Source: Hydractinia symbiolongicarpus
Taxonomy: Eukaryota > Cnidaria > Hydrozoa > Anthoathecata > Hydractiniidae
Length of the DNA stretch: 64,000 bases
Direction of reading: 5' to 3'
Assembly: GCF_029227915.1 (NCBI RefSeq)
Contig: NC_079888.1
Coordinates: 8,725,001-8,789,000, forward strand
Below the pieces are notes generated by a model. The model worked only from the letters and a program-made list of their open reading frames with translations. It had not been told where the DNA came from and searched no databases. Made by a program: the position numbers and the translations under genes. Positions 23,901-35,352 of this stretch are shown here, one piece after another (position 1 is the first letter of the stretch; each line of letters begins with the position of its first letter).

Positions 23901-26753
23901 ATGCGATATATTTTTATCCACTTTGTTGCGACAGGTGGATATAAAGGACGGGCGTACCCGTGGATTTTTCCATGGGCAACGACTAGTATATAATAATACA
24001 CATCGTCTGTCTATAACACAAAATGGTAACCCCAGTAGCGAGCACAAAAGATGCAGTAAACAAAAGACGGGTTTACCCATCAATTTGATAAATTGATGGG
24101 TCACCAAGTAGTTTTTACAATTAGCAAGAGATTCTTAACATTTTGAAGGCTTATAAAGTGGTTTCTTTGCATATAAAAAAATCTGTGTAATTCACTTATA
24201 GTTTCTGATGTATATGTTTTGAAATATGTCTAATACTAATTTGAAACATGCAAATTAAATTAATTAAAAAATCTACCTTTCCTAATTCAACCTCCTTGCA
24301 AGCCATGATTATAAGCTAAACAAAAAAAATTGCACACGTTACTAATCATTACCTCAAATTAAAAGTACAAAGACAAAAATGCATTAAAGCCTCGATTATT
24401 GCCACATTCTGTTTGAATAAGAATAACAATGTTACTATATGAATATTATATGAATATTGCAGGTACCAGTATCTCGTTGATTTTTGAAAGTGACGTTCAC
24501 GAATTTGATCAGGAAAATAGAATTTCAAAATACTAACAATGATTTTTTGAATAAACTGGAAACAACAGACACACAGACATGATTCGGGCAACCTGTTTGT
24601 TTCTGCGGCAAAATGGAGAACCTGTTTGTTTCTGCGGCAAAATAAGCAACCTTTATTAAATCCTGATAGTTTATTAAAAAAAACGTCTCAAAAAAAACCC
24701 ATTACAAAGTTGTATTAAAAGTGTCACAGGTCATTGAAAACAAACAATAACAAGAAGAATAAAAAATTTAGACAGTGAGAAGGAAAAATGTGCCTATATT
24801 ACCATCAAAGATCAAAGTCAAATTTTCTACACAATGTTAAATGCAGATTGATTAACCCAGCAAAAACAGAGGATTGGTGTGCAAAAGTATTTAAAAACCC
24901 ATCATGGAGAAGGTGCAAAATGCAACACAAGTGAATCAATGACGTAACACTTCCACTGTTTTAAACTGGTTTTAAAAAATACAAACAAATCAAAAATCAA
25001 GATATATATTAAATTTTACATTATGAATTTCTACCCTTCTATTTCAAAAACATTACTCGAATTAATTGAATTTTTTCAAGACCCATCACACCAATTTTAA
25101 ACATGATCAAACTACGTAAAAATTTATTGTTCTTTGACAAATCCTGAACGAAGAAAGGTAAGATCCTTTTTGATGTTACAATGAAATTGTATGATGAAGC
25201 TTGTGATCTTGGTTGAGTTATAGTTGTAGATATAAAAGAATTCTTAACAAAGTCTTACATCAATTCTATTCTGTGCATCATCTGCATGAATAACATTTTG
25301 ATAGCTATTCCAGGTCACACCACAACAGACAGAATGAAATACTCTAGATTTTTTTTTGTAAAAAATATTTTTTTAACTTACCTTAACTTCATTGTGCCAA
25401 ATCATTCTCCAGAAGTCATCAACTGTGTTTGGCATCGGACCTTGAGATGCTATGTAACAAACTTTTGAATTTGCATCCTAAAAGTAACAACGAATATACT
25501 TAACAATAATATAAAATTTTATTTATTAATAGCAAGGAAACATCGTCAGCTTACCATGATGTTGTTTGCATTTATATAGTCTGATCCATCAACAAATTTG
25601 TTTTTTGGTAAAATAACACGTGTATGGTCATCTAAAGTAAAAATACAACATTTAAAGAAAAAAACATTATAGCACCAAATACAAGAGGTAATCGTTACCC
25701 ATTAACTTACAAGGTAAAATATCTTTGTATCGGTTTTTCTTACGGTTAGTCTCTTTAGAGCCTTCAATAGCAAAGACAGTTTTTTTATCTTCCATAGCTT
25801 GCTGCTTTATCCTCTGAAAGAAAATTAGCAATACAGATTGGGTTAAACTGATAATTGGATTGGATTGTAAGGCAGGACTTCAAAATATTTGTGCCTAATT
25901 TCTACGGATGGCTCTGGATGGAGAATTTTTTGTAACCTTACAGGTATAATAGGTAAACTTCTCACATATATACATAGAGAATTGCGAAGAAAAAAAATAC
26001 TTTATATAAATTTTTAATTCTGTTGATTCTCTTCCTTATTGAAAAAGAAATGACTCCAGGATTCTTTACAAAGAGAAGCATATGGAAATTGTTATTGGAG
26101 CACTGCATAAGCAATAGAAGTGCAAAGCATTTTCACTATGTGACAAAGATCTGAACAATAACTCTTACAGTCTAAAATATTGTGTAGTTGCCTGAAATGA
26201 CCTCAAATAAAAACTTATTATTTTTAGTTCAGGAAACTAATTGATTTTTTGCTATTTTAGTAAGGCTAGTTCAAAAATAAGAACAAAATAAAAACAACAT
26301 TTTACTTATGTATTCCTGAAAAACAACAAAACCATAAACATAGGGAAATACGCAGACAGAATCAATTGTACTGATTTTTCAAAACTTGTATTTAAATTTT
26401 GCATTGCAAAAGTACTGTTAAAAATTTTAAAAATCTCAAGATTTATATATAACATTTTTATATAACCTTTTTTGGGGCTTTATGTGTGGAAATATCAAAA
26501 TGCCTGAGACTGAAGTCAACTTTCTATTATAATTGTAATGTGGTGAGTGCTCAACCTTGATGGACACCCTTGGTAGATTTACCATACTTTTAATACTTTA
26601 CTCCATTGCACACTAAAATAATACAGCGACAATAAAAAAAATTATTCAAACCTGGAATTCCTCATCTGCAACATCTGTATTTTGCATCCTACTCTCTATG
26701 ACTTTGGCATACTTCTTTAAAAAGGATCTCAATCCCTGTAGTGAATCAGCCAT
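17967..26753 (-). CDS. PTPN12: PTP-PEST family non-receptor tyrosine phosphatase, full length
   Basis: Eighteen exons in coding order: 26753-26652, 25813-25711, 25631-25555, 25477-25382, 24315-24277, 23364-23296, 23214-23152, 23074-22932, 22825-22759, 22679-22608, 22232-22110, 21959-21749, 21671-21516, 20806-20375, 20143-19964, 19842-19604, 18704-18620 and 18043-17967; 2334 bp, 777 aa, close to human PTPN12 (780). The protein dephosphorylates phosphotyrosine in cytoplasmic adhesion and cytoskeletal signalling. Catalytic domain about 1-285: [28 protein letters not shown] (Asp198) and the P-loop [10 protein letters not shown] (Cys230, Arg236), then [15 protein letters not shown] long Pro/Ser/Thr/Asn-rich region follows, with the docking motif [11 protein letters not shown] and a basic C-terminal homology segment ([14 protein letters not shown]), both known in this family for adaptor and PSTPIP binding. 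The intron splitting the P-loop starts with GC, not GT. A truncated paralogue with the same phases is at 38416-42834. PTPN22 or PTPN18 orthology cannot be excluded. Confidence 0.93.
22378..22411. repeat. 12-bp inverted repeat in a PTP-PEST intron
   Basis: ACACAAAAGCAT and its complement ATGCTTTTGTGT flank 10 bp. No further structure. Confidence 0.5.
23810..24111 (+). mobile_element. Two adjacent Helitron-like non-autonomous elements
   Basis: The first (about 23814-23986) begins TCTCTATAATAATAG with a CGTCTGTCTGTC subterminal tract, and ends with a CCCGTGGA hairpin, 11-12 nt, then CTAG followed by T. The second (23987-24111) has the same CATCGTCTGTC start and ends with a 12-bp hairpin (ACCCATCAATTT and complement) about 10 nt before GTAG. 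A 5' TC, a 3' hairpin and CTRR with insertion between A and T are Helitron hallmarks. They lie in an intron of PTP-PEST. A compact relative is at 57544-57650. Confidence 0.6.
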
Positions 26754-28249
26754 TTTGTTCTACAATGAATGTTTTTGTGAACTAAATTTCAATTTTTAAT
26801 AAACTTAAATTTGTTTATATTCTCAGAAAAATGCAGTGCAGGCCTTCAGTAATTATCATTACAGATTCTAAAGGTGCTTTACATTTTCTGAAGAAATAAT
26901 TGGTCTTGCGGCATGCAAATTTGTGTGTTATCGGCAGTAACCCTACAAGGATATACATGAAACATCCAAATTGCTATTTTTGTCAAATTTTTGAAAGCTT
27001 ATAATTCATAGACTATTCATTTTAAATAAAAAAATATAAATTTCAAACAGGAAGAAAATATAAAAAGGGGAAAATATACAAAAAACACGACTGGCATCTC
27101 TCTAACGAGGTCTGCTATTTTCTTAAAAAAATGATTTGGTAAAATTTTATGACAGTGTGAAGGTTAAAAAATTTCGTAAAAAAACACACTATTTAATAAA
27201 ATATTTAGCTAGCTTTTAGAAAATATATACATACACATTTATATTTTAGTTTTAAAAAATATAAAAAATACTTCCAACATGGGTAAAAATCTATGTGAAG
27301 TAATTGTAACCTTTTCTTTTCGAAATTTTTTCCAAACAAATATATCACTTTTTCTCTTCATGGTCCTAAAGTTTATTTCCTTTTTCAATTCTCAATTAAG
27401 AGCATTGTAGCAAAGAAAACGTCAACTCACAATATTATATAATACTAGTTATTTAAAGGGGAACTTCAGTAAATCATTTTTTTCTTTTTTCTTTTATATG
27501 TACTATTTATACAATATTAATACCCCCATTTTACCAACTTATTACGACACGAACATTATTCCATCTTTCGATCACGCATTTCAATGGTCCTCCATCATGG
27601 AGAAAATTTCAACGTTACATAAATTTGTTTGCATTTGTGCAAAAAAAAGCGCGTGCCGAGGAAAGATATGCTGAACTTGGAAATAAAAAAAAAAGGCTTG
27701 TAAAGTAAGACAGATTTTTTACTGAAGCAAATGATAAAGTTTTTTGACGAAAAGCAAAGAAAAGTGATTAAATATATTTTTTATTTCTTTAAAAATTTCT
27801 TTAAAAAGAAAATATTTTGCTAAAAACGTTGCCTAGAGTCAGTAAAAGACAGCTCGTCACTTTGCATCATTATTAATTTCTCCATTATGAGACACAAGAG
27901 GTTTGAAGTCGTATGACTGTAGCTTTGTAATGTCTTTTTCAAAAAGAGAATTATCCGATTCAAGTTTTCTAAGTTATAATCTTCGTTATTATTACAAGAC
28001 GTCTTATCAACGAACAATGTAAACAAAAAGTAGACAAACTGTTAGAAGGTGTGCTGCTGAGCTCACAGACTTTCTGCACGATGTGACGTATGCTTCTTTA
28101 TTCGGACCTAGTTTTCTCGACTTTACGCGACCTTGCAAATTAATTGTCTCTTTAAAATTTATTATGCTTCTTATTATAAAAATGTTTGATAGGCTGAAAA
28201 GCGTTTTAAATGAAACCCCCTTGAGGGATCCACTCAAGAATATTTAAAA
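26754..28249. other. Intergenic upstream of PTP-PEST, no gene seen
   Basis: Contains the presumed PTP-PEST promoter and 5' UTR. The minus-strand frames at 27820-28237 have no recognisable domain or splice context. Confidence 0.45.
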
Positions 28250-28362
28250 TTTATTATGTTTTATATCACAAAGTGATTTGTTTTCAATTTCAATAAAAAA
28301 AAGTGTGAACAATGAACTTCTGAACAAAATAACAATAACAACGTTAATTGTCTGTGACTTAT

Positions 28363-28405
28363 ATATCTGCACAATAATTTATATTATAAATTATTGTGCA
28401 GATAT
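28363..28405. repeat. 43-bp near-perfect palindrome
   Basis: Arms of 21 bp (28363-28383 and 28385-28405) are exact complements around one base. The arm begins ATATCTGCACAATAATTTA. The related copy near 36840-36870 is not palindromic. Confidence 0.85.
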
Positions 28406-28443
28406 TTGTTAAACAAAGCACTCCTCACAGTAAATTTATATTA

Positions 28444-28849
28444 GGCCGTCATCAAAAACATGTTGTGTTCGCATCCTCTGACCGACTCACTTTTGGTAAT
28501 AAAAACCAGTAAGTCGAAAAAAGACCGGGAAAAAATTTTGTGAAATATTTTTCAGAAAGAAATTTTTTTTCGCCAGAACTAATTTATGCAAAATTGACAA
28601 AAACTCACGAAAATTAATTTCGGTAAAAATTAATTCCTTTAGGGCACTCCTGTGGCTACTGACAGTTTACAGGGCGGCGAAAAATTGTTGTAAAAATGAC
28701 GTCGAGTGGCGCTATACTGTCTTGGCCCTGGGAACGAATTTGGTTGCTCCGATCTGAAAATCATGGGAAAAAATACGCCCGATCGCTCGACCGACTCATT
28801 TTTTCAGAGGTCTTCAGGACGCGAACACAACATATTTTTGAAGGTGGCC
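28444..28849. mobile_element. PIF/Harbinger-like MITE with TTA target duplication
   Basis: The ends GGCCGTCATCAAAAACATG and, inverted, GGCCACCTTCAAAAATATG continue as TIRs (TTGTGTTCGC) for about 35 bp. TTA flanks both sides (28441-28443 and 28850-28852). A 3-bp TWA duplication is typical of PIF/Harbinger. 406 bp, no coding capacity. Confidence 0.75.
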
Positions 28850-29001
28850 TTAGAATGAAATGAATTTCTTAACTAAGGAAATTATTTTGTTTTATCACAT
28901 GATTTGTTTTAACAATTAAAATACGAAACATTTTTAAAGGACATATATTCTAGACGATATTGAAAATTGTAAAAAATATAATCCACTTTGCCTGTTACAC
29001 T

Positions 29002-29462
29002 AGGGTGCCGATAAGCCGCATACGCCGTAAAAAGTGCGGGCGTTTTTGGGCAAGTTCGGCGTTTTGAATTTGAAAAAGGATTCGTCCGAAAAAAACCGCA
29101 TAGGCCCGAATAATGCCCGAAAAAGAAGAAAAACCAGACACTAATGTGATTAAAAAAACTATAAAAATTAAAATAAACTTACTATGTGGTAGTGAAGTTC
29201 TTAAAAGAACTGTTTTTGATGGTTTTTGATAAAGTTTACTTTATTAATAACTTATATATAAACTATATTAACTCCTTTCTCTTCAAGCACCTTCTTCCCA
29301 AATATCGTCTGCATGCTTTGTTACAAGGAATTGCATTTCGGGAATGTTCCGGGCGATTTCAAGAAAGTGCGGGCGATTTCGGGGGGCAAACGCCAATTTT
29401 ATTCGAAAAGTCGCCCGAACTCGCCCGTATATATACGGGCGTTTGCGGCTTATCGGCACCCT
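29002..29462. mobile_element. 461-bp TIR element inserted in an older repeat
   Basis: AGGGTGCCGATAAGCCGCA at the left end recurs inverted at the right end; the TIR is 25 bp with one mismatch. The interior is rich in CGCCCG and locally GC-rich. The related repeat at 37050-37075 reads straight through (GCCTGTCACAGACAGAC), an empty site, and TTACA occurs on both sides here (28995-28999 and 29469-29473), a possible 5-bp duplication. No coding capacity. A decayed relative of the right end is at 30315-30345. Confidence 0.7.
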
Positions 29463-31199
29463 CTTCCTTTTACAGACACACAGACACGCACACTCTTCGT
29501 ATTATTATTATAGAGATAGACAATTCCAGGTTTACATATGTAAACCTAAAATTCCATCAACAAATGTACATAAAAAAGTGTAGCTAGCTAGATAATAGCT
29601 GATGTATAGAAGAACAATATTTTTTTATGGACTCTTTTTTAAGAAGTGCTATGGCTAGTTAAACTTGAGAAAATTGGCCTGGAAATAAGCTTAAAATATT
29701 GTAGGATTCGTTCATGCATAAGCCATAGGAACGATACCCTTTTTAAAAGAAATGGTCAACAGCATTATCTTTGAAAAAGTGGTGTTATGATGATATATGT
29801 GGTAGGGGGGGATGACCCACAAAAAAAGAAAAAGCTTGGGTAACAATCCCTAAAAAAACCTAAATAGCAATCCCTAAGAAAAACTCAATCGAACAACTTT
29901 ATGATTCAAAAACCATGTCTTGAAAATCCACCGGGTATAAACTTTGCTTCTTAAGTAGGTATATAAAATTGTGAGATCGTTTGGTGACCACCTTCCTTCC
30001 TTTTGACTCGATTACTTTCATCCTTTTTAACTGTTCCCGTATTACGGTAAACGAACATAAGGCAGAATACAAATACAAAATGGCTACCTTCTTCCAATAA
30101 CGTGGAGAGTTATATACAGCTTTCTTTTTTCTCGCTAGCTAGTTAGCTTTTTCATTTTTCTTGATTGTATAATATGTTTTTAATTGTATATATTTGTTAT
30201 AAGGCAGAGAATACATATTTTTTATCTTTTATCTTTAATTTCTGTGGGTTTTTTTGGCCGAATACTTGAATTTTTTTCAAAAATGCAGAACTAGCCCAAA
30301 ATGCCTGCATTTTTTGCGGCTTATACTGCTCATCGACACCCTCGTCCCATATGGTAGTCTGTTTAACGACAGTCTTGCAATATTACATTTTACATAGCAC
30401 ATTTTTGTCAACAACAATGAGAAAACATCTAATAGTCATATTGGAGAAGGGTTTACCACAAGCATATCTTGCCTTCTTTTTTATATTATATTCCTATACA
30501 GCAGACTATTCTAGCAGTAGTCTTGTAGTATTGCATTTTAGCTAGCATATTCTCACCTTCATATATTATAACCATAACGAAGGAGGGTGTTACTTATCAG
30601 ATATCTTAATGGATTTTGGATTTTATGTGTGCAATTAAAACCTAAAAACTGCAAGACTAATTCAGTTTTAGGCGTGTGGAGGTGTGGCAAGTGCAATCAC
30701 ACGCTAGAATAACAAAACTGAACATGAGCAAGTCATCTATTTAAAATTTTTAAAATATATAATAAATCCTGTTCTTGTAATTACATATTTTATGATCTTT
30801 GCTGATCAAATCCAAATATGTCAGTCATTTTCCCAAAAAAGTTTTTTGTTTTCTGTTTTAAAATTTGATGATGATTTGAGCACATGCATAAAAAAGTTTA
30901 TTATTTTCAAAATTTAGTTGTTTAAAAATTTTAATTTTATTAATAGCCATTTGTCAGTCATTTCATCATTTTTCTACATCCAACCCTGAATATTCTACTT
31001 CTTCTATTCTAGTTGCTGTACCTTATTGGTGGTGTTATCAATGAAACACATATTCAGCATAGTTTTCAAAATATCTGACTGCCAATTACACCTGGTTTGC
31101 TGAAGCACTTTCTGTATATTTTTATATTTCTGTATTGGTGTATATACTAGTCATCTGGAACAGGTGAAACTCTGTGTTACCCAATGAATCTAACTGGAT

Positions 31200-31440
31200 G
31201 ACATGTAATTTGTCAATGTGTAGGACAAGACACTGTGATGTCATTTTCCTTCGCCCTGTTAAAGCAATGTAAAACCAATCCGCCCTCATGGCCTTGTGGT
31301 TGCGATATCCTGATGAAATTGTGTATTGACCCTACTGTTTTTTACCCAGGGTCAAATTGTGCTGTACACATAATAACCGCAAAGGGTAACCAACAAATCT
31401 GTATATATATAACAAGTAGGCATGGTGGTTGTTTACTGTA
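31200..31440 (+). repeat. Possible tRNA-derived SINE
   Basis: TGGCCTTGTGGTTGCGATAT resembles a tRNA A box, and GGGTCAAATTG about 55 bp downstream resembles a B box. The block is more GC-rich than its surroundings and has no open frame of interest. Only one copy was recognised in the window, so the call is weak. Confidence 0.3.
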
Positions 31441-31909
31441 GCTGTTAACTAGTTAAGATGGTTTGATTGTGAAAGTATAAAATGATGTTATATAGGCACC
31501 AACCCTAATTAGTTATTAGTTAGTATAATGTAGCTGCGGACAGACATATAGGTAATAACCCTTATTTTTTAGATTTTATAAGCAAAAATGATCCTTCCAT
31601 CTTGTTCTGACGAGGAAAAGACACAAATATTTCATCCATGCTCAAGTAGGTTTTTTGTTTCAAAACGGGCCAAAGATATTAAATCTGTGTTATTGAGTGT
31701 AAAATGTTGTTTTACTCAAGAAGTCTTTTTTATCTCTTTTTTCTTCTCAGGCGACTCCAACAAGGTGAAAAGATAAAAATACTTGCATGCTCAAAAACTT
31801 GTTTTTAAAAGTTACAGTACCGACCACAAAAAAATAAATTAACAGTTGTTGTTTTAAATTCGTTGTCATAAAGCTAGCTATATAATAGATTTTAATCGTT
31901 CGTGAATCA

Positions 31910-32075
31910 AAATGCGATCAAAAAAAACATTTCTATTGTCGCTTTTCGTTTATCAACTTTTAAAATTTCATTTAAAAAAACATTTCTATCCCCGCTTTTC
32001 GTTTAAAAACTTTTAAAATGCGATCTAAAAGACATTTCTATCACTGTTTTTAGTTTTTAAACTTTTAAAAAAAGA
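31910..32075. repeat. Tandem repeat, about 55-bp unit, three copies
   Basis: Each unit reads approximately AAAATGCGATC...ACATTTCTAT...CGCTTTTCGTTT...AACTTTT, with increasing divergence. Confidence 0.75.
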
Positions 32076-32460
32076 CACATTTAACTTTTCTAGGCAAATG
32101 GCATTTCGTAAAAATACAATCGCGTCCATAACCAAAAAGTATACACCAAGCAAAAACTATGAATATGCCTTTTTTAACTTGATACAACTTGATACAGCCT
32201 GAAACAAACAAATTAACATTAATGAAAGACTTTTTTAAAAAGAAAAGAAAATTAAATTATACTAGCTAAAAAAAGCGTGGAGCTCGGGAAAATAATCGTA
32301 GGACACATGGTCATTCGTGGAGATAATAATATTAGCGTTGGAGCCACGATAGAATGCTTAAATGCTCGTTATACATAAAGACCACGATTTTATCATTGTT
32401 TGTGTGCATCATGCTTGTTGCACCAACACGATGTTAACAAACCTTTTCACAGTACTGTAC

Positions 32461-32625
32461 ACAGCAAGAATTTTTCTTGTGTTGTTTTGAAATTTATATT
32501 TACAGCAAGAATTATTCTTGTGCTGTTTTGAGAGTTTTACAGAATATACTTGTCTTGTTTTGAAAGTTATACAGTAAGTTATACTTGCGCTGTTTCGAAA
32601 TTTATACAGCAAGTTATTCTTCTCC
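32461..32625. repeat. Tandem repeat, about 35-43-bp unit, five copies
   Basis: Units begin ACAGCAAG or ACAGTAAG, continue with TTATTCTTGTGCTGTTTTGA and end in a T/A-rich stretch. Starts near 32461, 32502, 32539, 32571 and 32606. Confidence 0.75.
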
Positions 32626-33275
32626 TACTTAAAATAATAAAACAAACAATTGTAGTGTTCTTTTATTGTTTTTTTGTGCAGTTTTATATGAAAATCTAAA
32701 TTTAAGTGCAAATTCTTTTCGGACTATGGTTGTTTAGTTGAGAATATGTAAAGTCTTTCGCAGTGTTAAAATCATTTTTTTAAATTCATAACGAAGGAGG
32801 TTTTTACGACAATAATGTCTTGTTTTTCACTTGTATTATAACTATTTTAGTGAAAGTAGCAAATTTTTGTTATAAATCACATAAAAATTTAAACTTCTGT
32901 TTAACCAAGTAACTATATTTGTGATTAAAAAATTAGCGCATCGTGCAATTTAGTTTATCGCAACAAATTACCATGAACAAAGAATCAACTGCCAGTGGCC
33001 TTGCCAATGTCCTAAAGTAAAGTTATTGATTTGCCTTGTTTAGTATAATTGTAAATTAACATTCAACTAACAAAAAAACATCATTCATTATCTATGCTCA
33101 TTAAATTTTCACGAGATGGGATAAGAAAATGTTTCTTTGTTTTCATTTTTTCTTCTTTAAAACTTGTTTGCTTGATATTATTATTTTTTTGTTTTCGTGA
33201 AAATTAGGGTCAGTTGAGCCCGTAGAAAAACTAATTAAATTGGAGCCGCCTTCATCATCATTCATCATTCTCGGC

Positions 33276-35215
33276 TTAACGTCCGTTTTCCATGCTAGCA
33301 TGGGTTGGACGGGGTATATTAATGACCCTCTTCCAATCTGATCTAGACTGTGTTAGATCTAAACTCAACTTCCTCTGTATCAAGTCTGTCCTTATAACCT
33401 CCTGCCAAGTCTTTCTCGGTCTGCCTCTGGGCTTTGCCCCAGGAACTATCAAGTCTCTACACTTTTTTACCCAATTATCCTCCTCCATTCTTTCCAAGTG
33501 CCCCAGCCAATTCAATCTTCTTATCTGAATAACATCTTTAATTCTACGGAGACTTAGCCTGATTCTTAGCTCATCTGAACTCTTTCATTGTCATATCATT
33601 CCTTTCTAAACGGTCAAGATCTTCTTGCTTCACTGCCCATGTCTCACTACCGTACAACATAACACTTCTTACACAGGCCTCATACAACCTACCTTTTACC
33701 TCAACTGACAGGACTCTGCTAGTCAACAAAGGAAGTAACTCTCTGAACTTTTTCCAAGCAGAACCTATCCTGCAAGTAACACTTCTTCCAACAATGAGTC
33801 TACTTCATTCTCTATAATCTCACCTTTGCAACGCTTGCATACAAATTGAATGTCAGCTCTTAACCTTCCACTAATACTACTGCACTTCTTATGTACCCAA
33901 TGCCTGCAAGTCTGACAAAAAATTGAGTTACTACCAACCCCTTTCCTGCAAACTCCACAAGGCCACTTTTCAACTACAAGGTCACACTTGGCTGCAATGC
34001 TACTAATCATGACTTTAGACTTTGCTGTGTTTACCTTTAGCCCTTTCTCTTCTGGTCCTTTCTTCCACTTCTCAAATTTTTTAACTAATTCTTCCATCAA
34101 CTCTGCTATGAGAACCAAATCATCTGCATACAATAACTCCCATGGACAACCTGTTCTGAAATCCATCGACAGCGCTTCTAAGACTAGAATAAACAACAAA
34201 GGACTAAGTACAGAACCCTGATGTACACCAACATTTACACTAAATTCATCACTAAGTGAATCGTTAATCCTGACACGACTTCTAGCATTGCTGTACATAG
34301 ACTGTACCAGTCTATGTACGTAACTAGCCACTCATCCACACCTAATTTTCTCATAGCCCACCAAATAACTTTACGTGGCACTCTATCAAAAGCTTTCTCT
34401 AAATCTACAAAGGCAAAATAGAGATTCTTTCTCTTTCCTAAATACTTTTCCTGAAGCTGTCTGAGTAAAAATATTGCATCTGTAATGCCACGCCCTGGAA
34501 CAAAACCAAATTGCATCTTATCTATATCAATTCTTTCTCTAAGTAACTTATCAATCACTCTTTCAATAACTTTCATTACTTGATCAACCAACTTCAAACC
34601 TCTATAGTTAACCCTTTCTAATGCATCACCCTTGCCCTTAAAACAATTCACTATTACACTCGACTGCCACTCACTCAGAATAGCACCATCCTTTATAATC
34701 TGGTTAGCAAGACTTGTAATAAGCTCAACTCCAATATATCCAGATGCTTTTACCATCTCTGCAACAATACCTGATACTCCTGCAGCCTTGCCAATCTTCA
34801 ATTTCCTAATAGCCTCCACTACCCATTCTGTCTTGATCTGAATAGCTGGCCCTTCTACCACATCATCATCAGACAAATTATCCTCGTCCCAATCAAACTC
34901 AGTGTTAAGCAACCTCTGATAATGATTCTTCCAAGCTACCCTTTTCTCCTCCTCTGTGCTAGCCAAAACACCTTCATCATTAAGTATACACTTCTCACCT
35001 ACAACATCTTGATTAGTCTTCTTCATTTGCTTTGCTATCTTGAATACCTCATTGCGCTGGTCTTCCCTTCTTAACACATCTGCAAATCTGTTTCTCTCTG
35101 CTTCTGATTTTGCCTTATACACTGCTGTACAAGCGCGACGCTTAGCTTCTAAGTAAATATTTTTACTACCACCTGACTTCCACTCTTCCAAAGTTTCCTC
35201 TTTTCTTTTATACAC
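33276..35215 (-). pseudogene. LINE reverse transcriptase with Cys/His finger, frameshifted
   Basis: The piece 35215-34235 covers the linker and the RT fingers and palm: KIGKAAGVSGI, FKGKGD, NYRGLKL, MQFGFVPGRG and AFVDLEKAFDRVPR. The frame changes near 34320 into 34331-33765, with VGVHQGSVLSPLLF, the catalytic YADD and then a compact zinc finger (CGVC, FCQTCRHWVHKKC, CKRC; PHD-like spacing). A third piece (about 33760-33590) reads RELLPLLTSRVLS...SVMLYGSETWAV, and a fourth at 33515-33276 reads WLGHLERM...RGRPRKTW. Catalytic Asp residues are present, so decay is by frameshift rather than active-site loss. The element is probably inactive. Confidence 0.85.
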
Positions 35216-35352
35216 TGGTCAACCTCATTATTCCACCACCAGGTCTGTCTATGTCTAGCTGGTCCTCTCGTCCACCTACAGGTATCATCAGAAGCTTCTA
35301 GAAGACAATTCTTCAAAGTAGTCCAAGTACTTTCAACATTGTCACTATCACA

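Larger units (their letters stand above)
28250..29515 (-). mobile_element. Old interspersed element with two nested DNA-transposon insertions
   Basis: Sequence at 28320-28440, 28870-29000 and 29470-29515 aligns piecewise with 36640-37105, a second copy of the same element. Matches include AAACAAAATAA...TGTGACTT, CACATGATTTTTGTTTT-like, ATATAATCNACTTTGCCTGT and a CAGACACAC tract ending in TATTATTATAGAGA. Read on the minus strand this last part is the TCTCTATAATAATA...CTGTCTGT Helitron-like 5' end. Two TIR elements (28444-28849 and 29002-29462) interrupt it; neither is in the 36.6-37.1 kb copy. Confidence 0.6.
29516..33239. other. Intergenic, tandem repeats, no gene seen
   Basis: No convincing exon. 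Holds a decayed TIR end (30315-30345), a SINE candidate (31200-31440) and two tandem arrays (31910-32075 and 32461-32625). Confidence 0.5.

Noticed and set aside
29186-29587. 133-codon plus-strand frame
   Set aside because: Lies across a TIR element and a Helitron-like end; no conserved motif.
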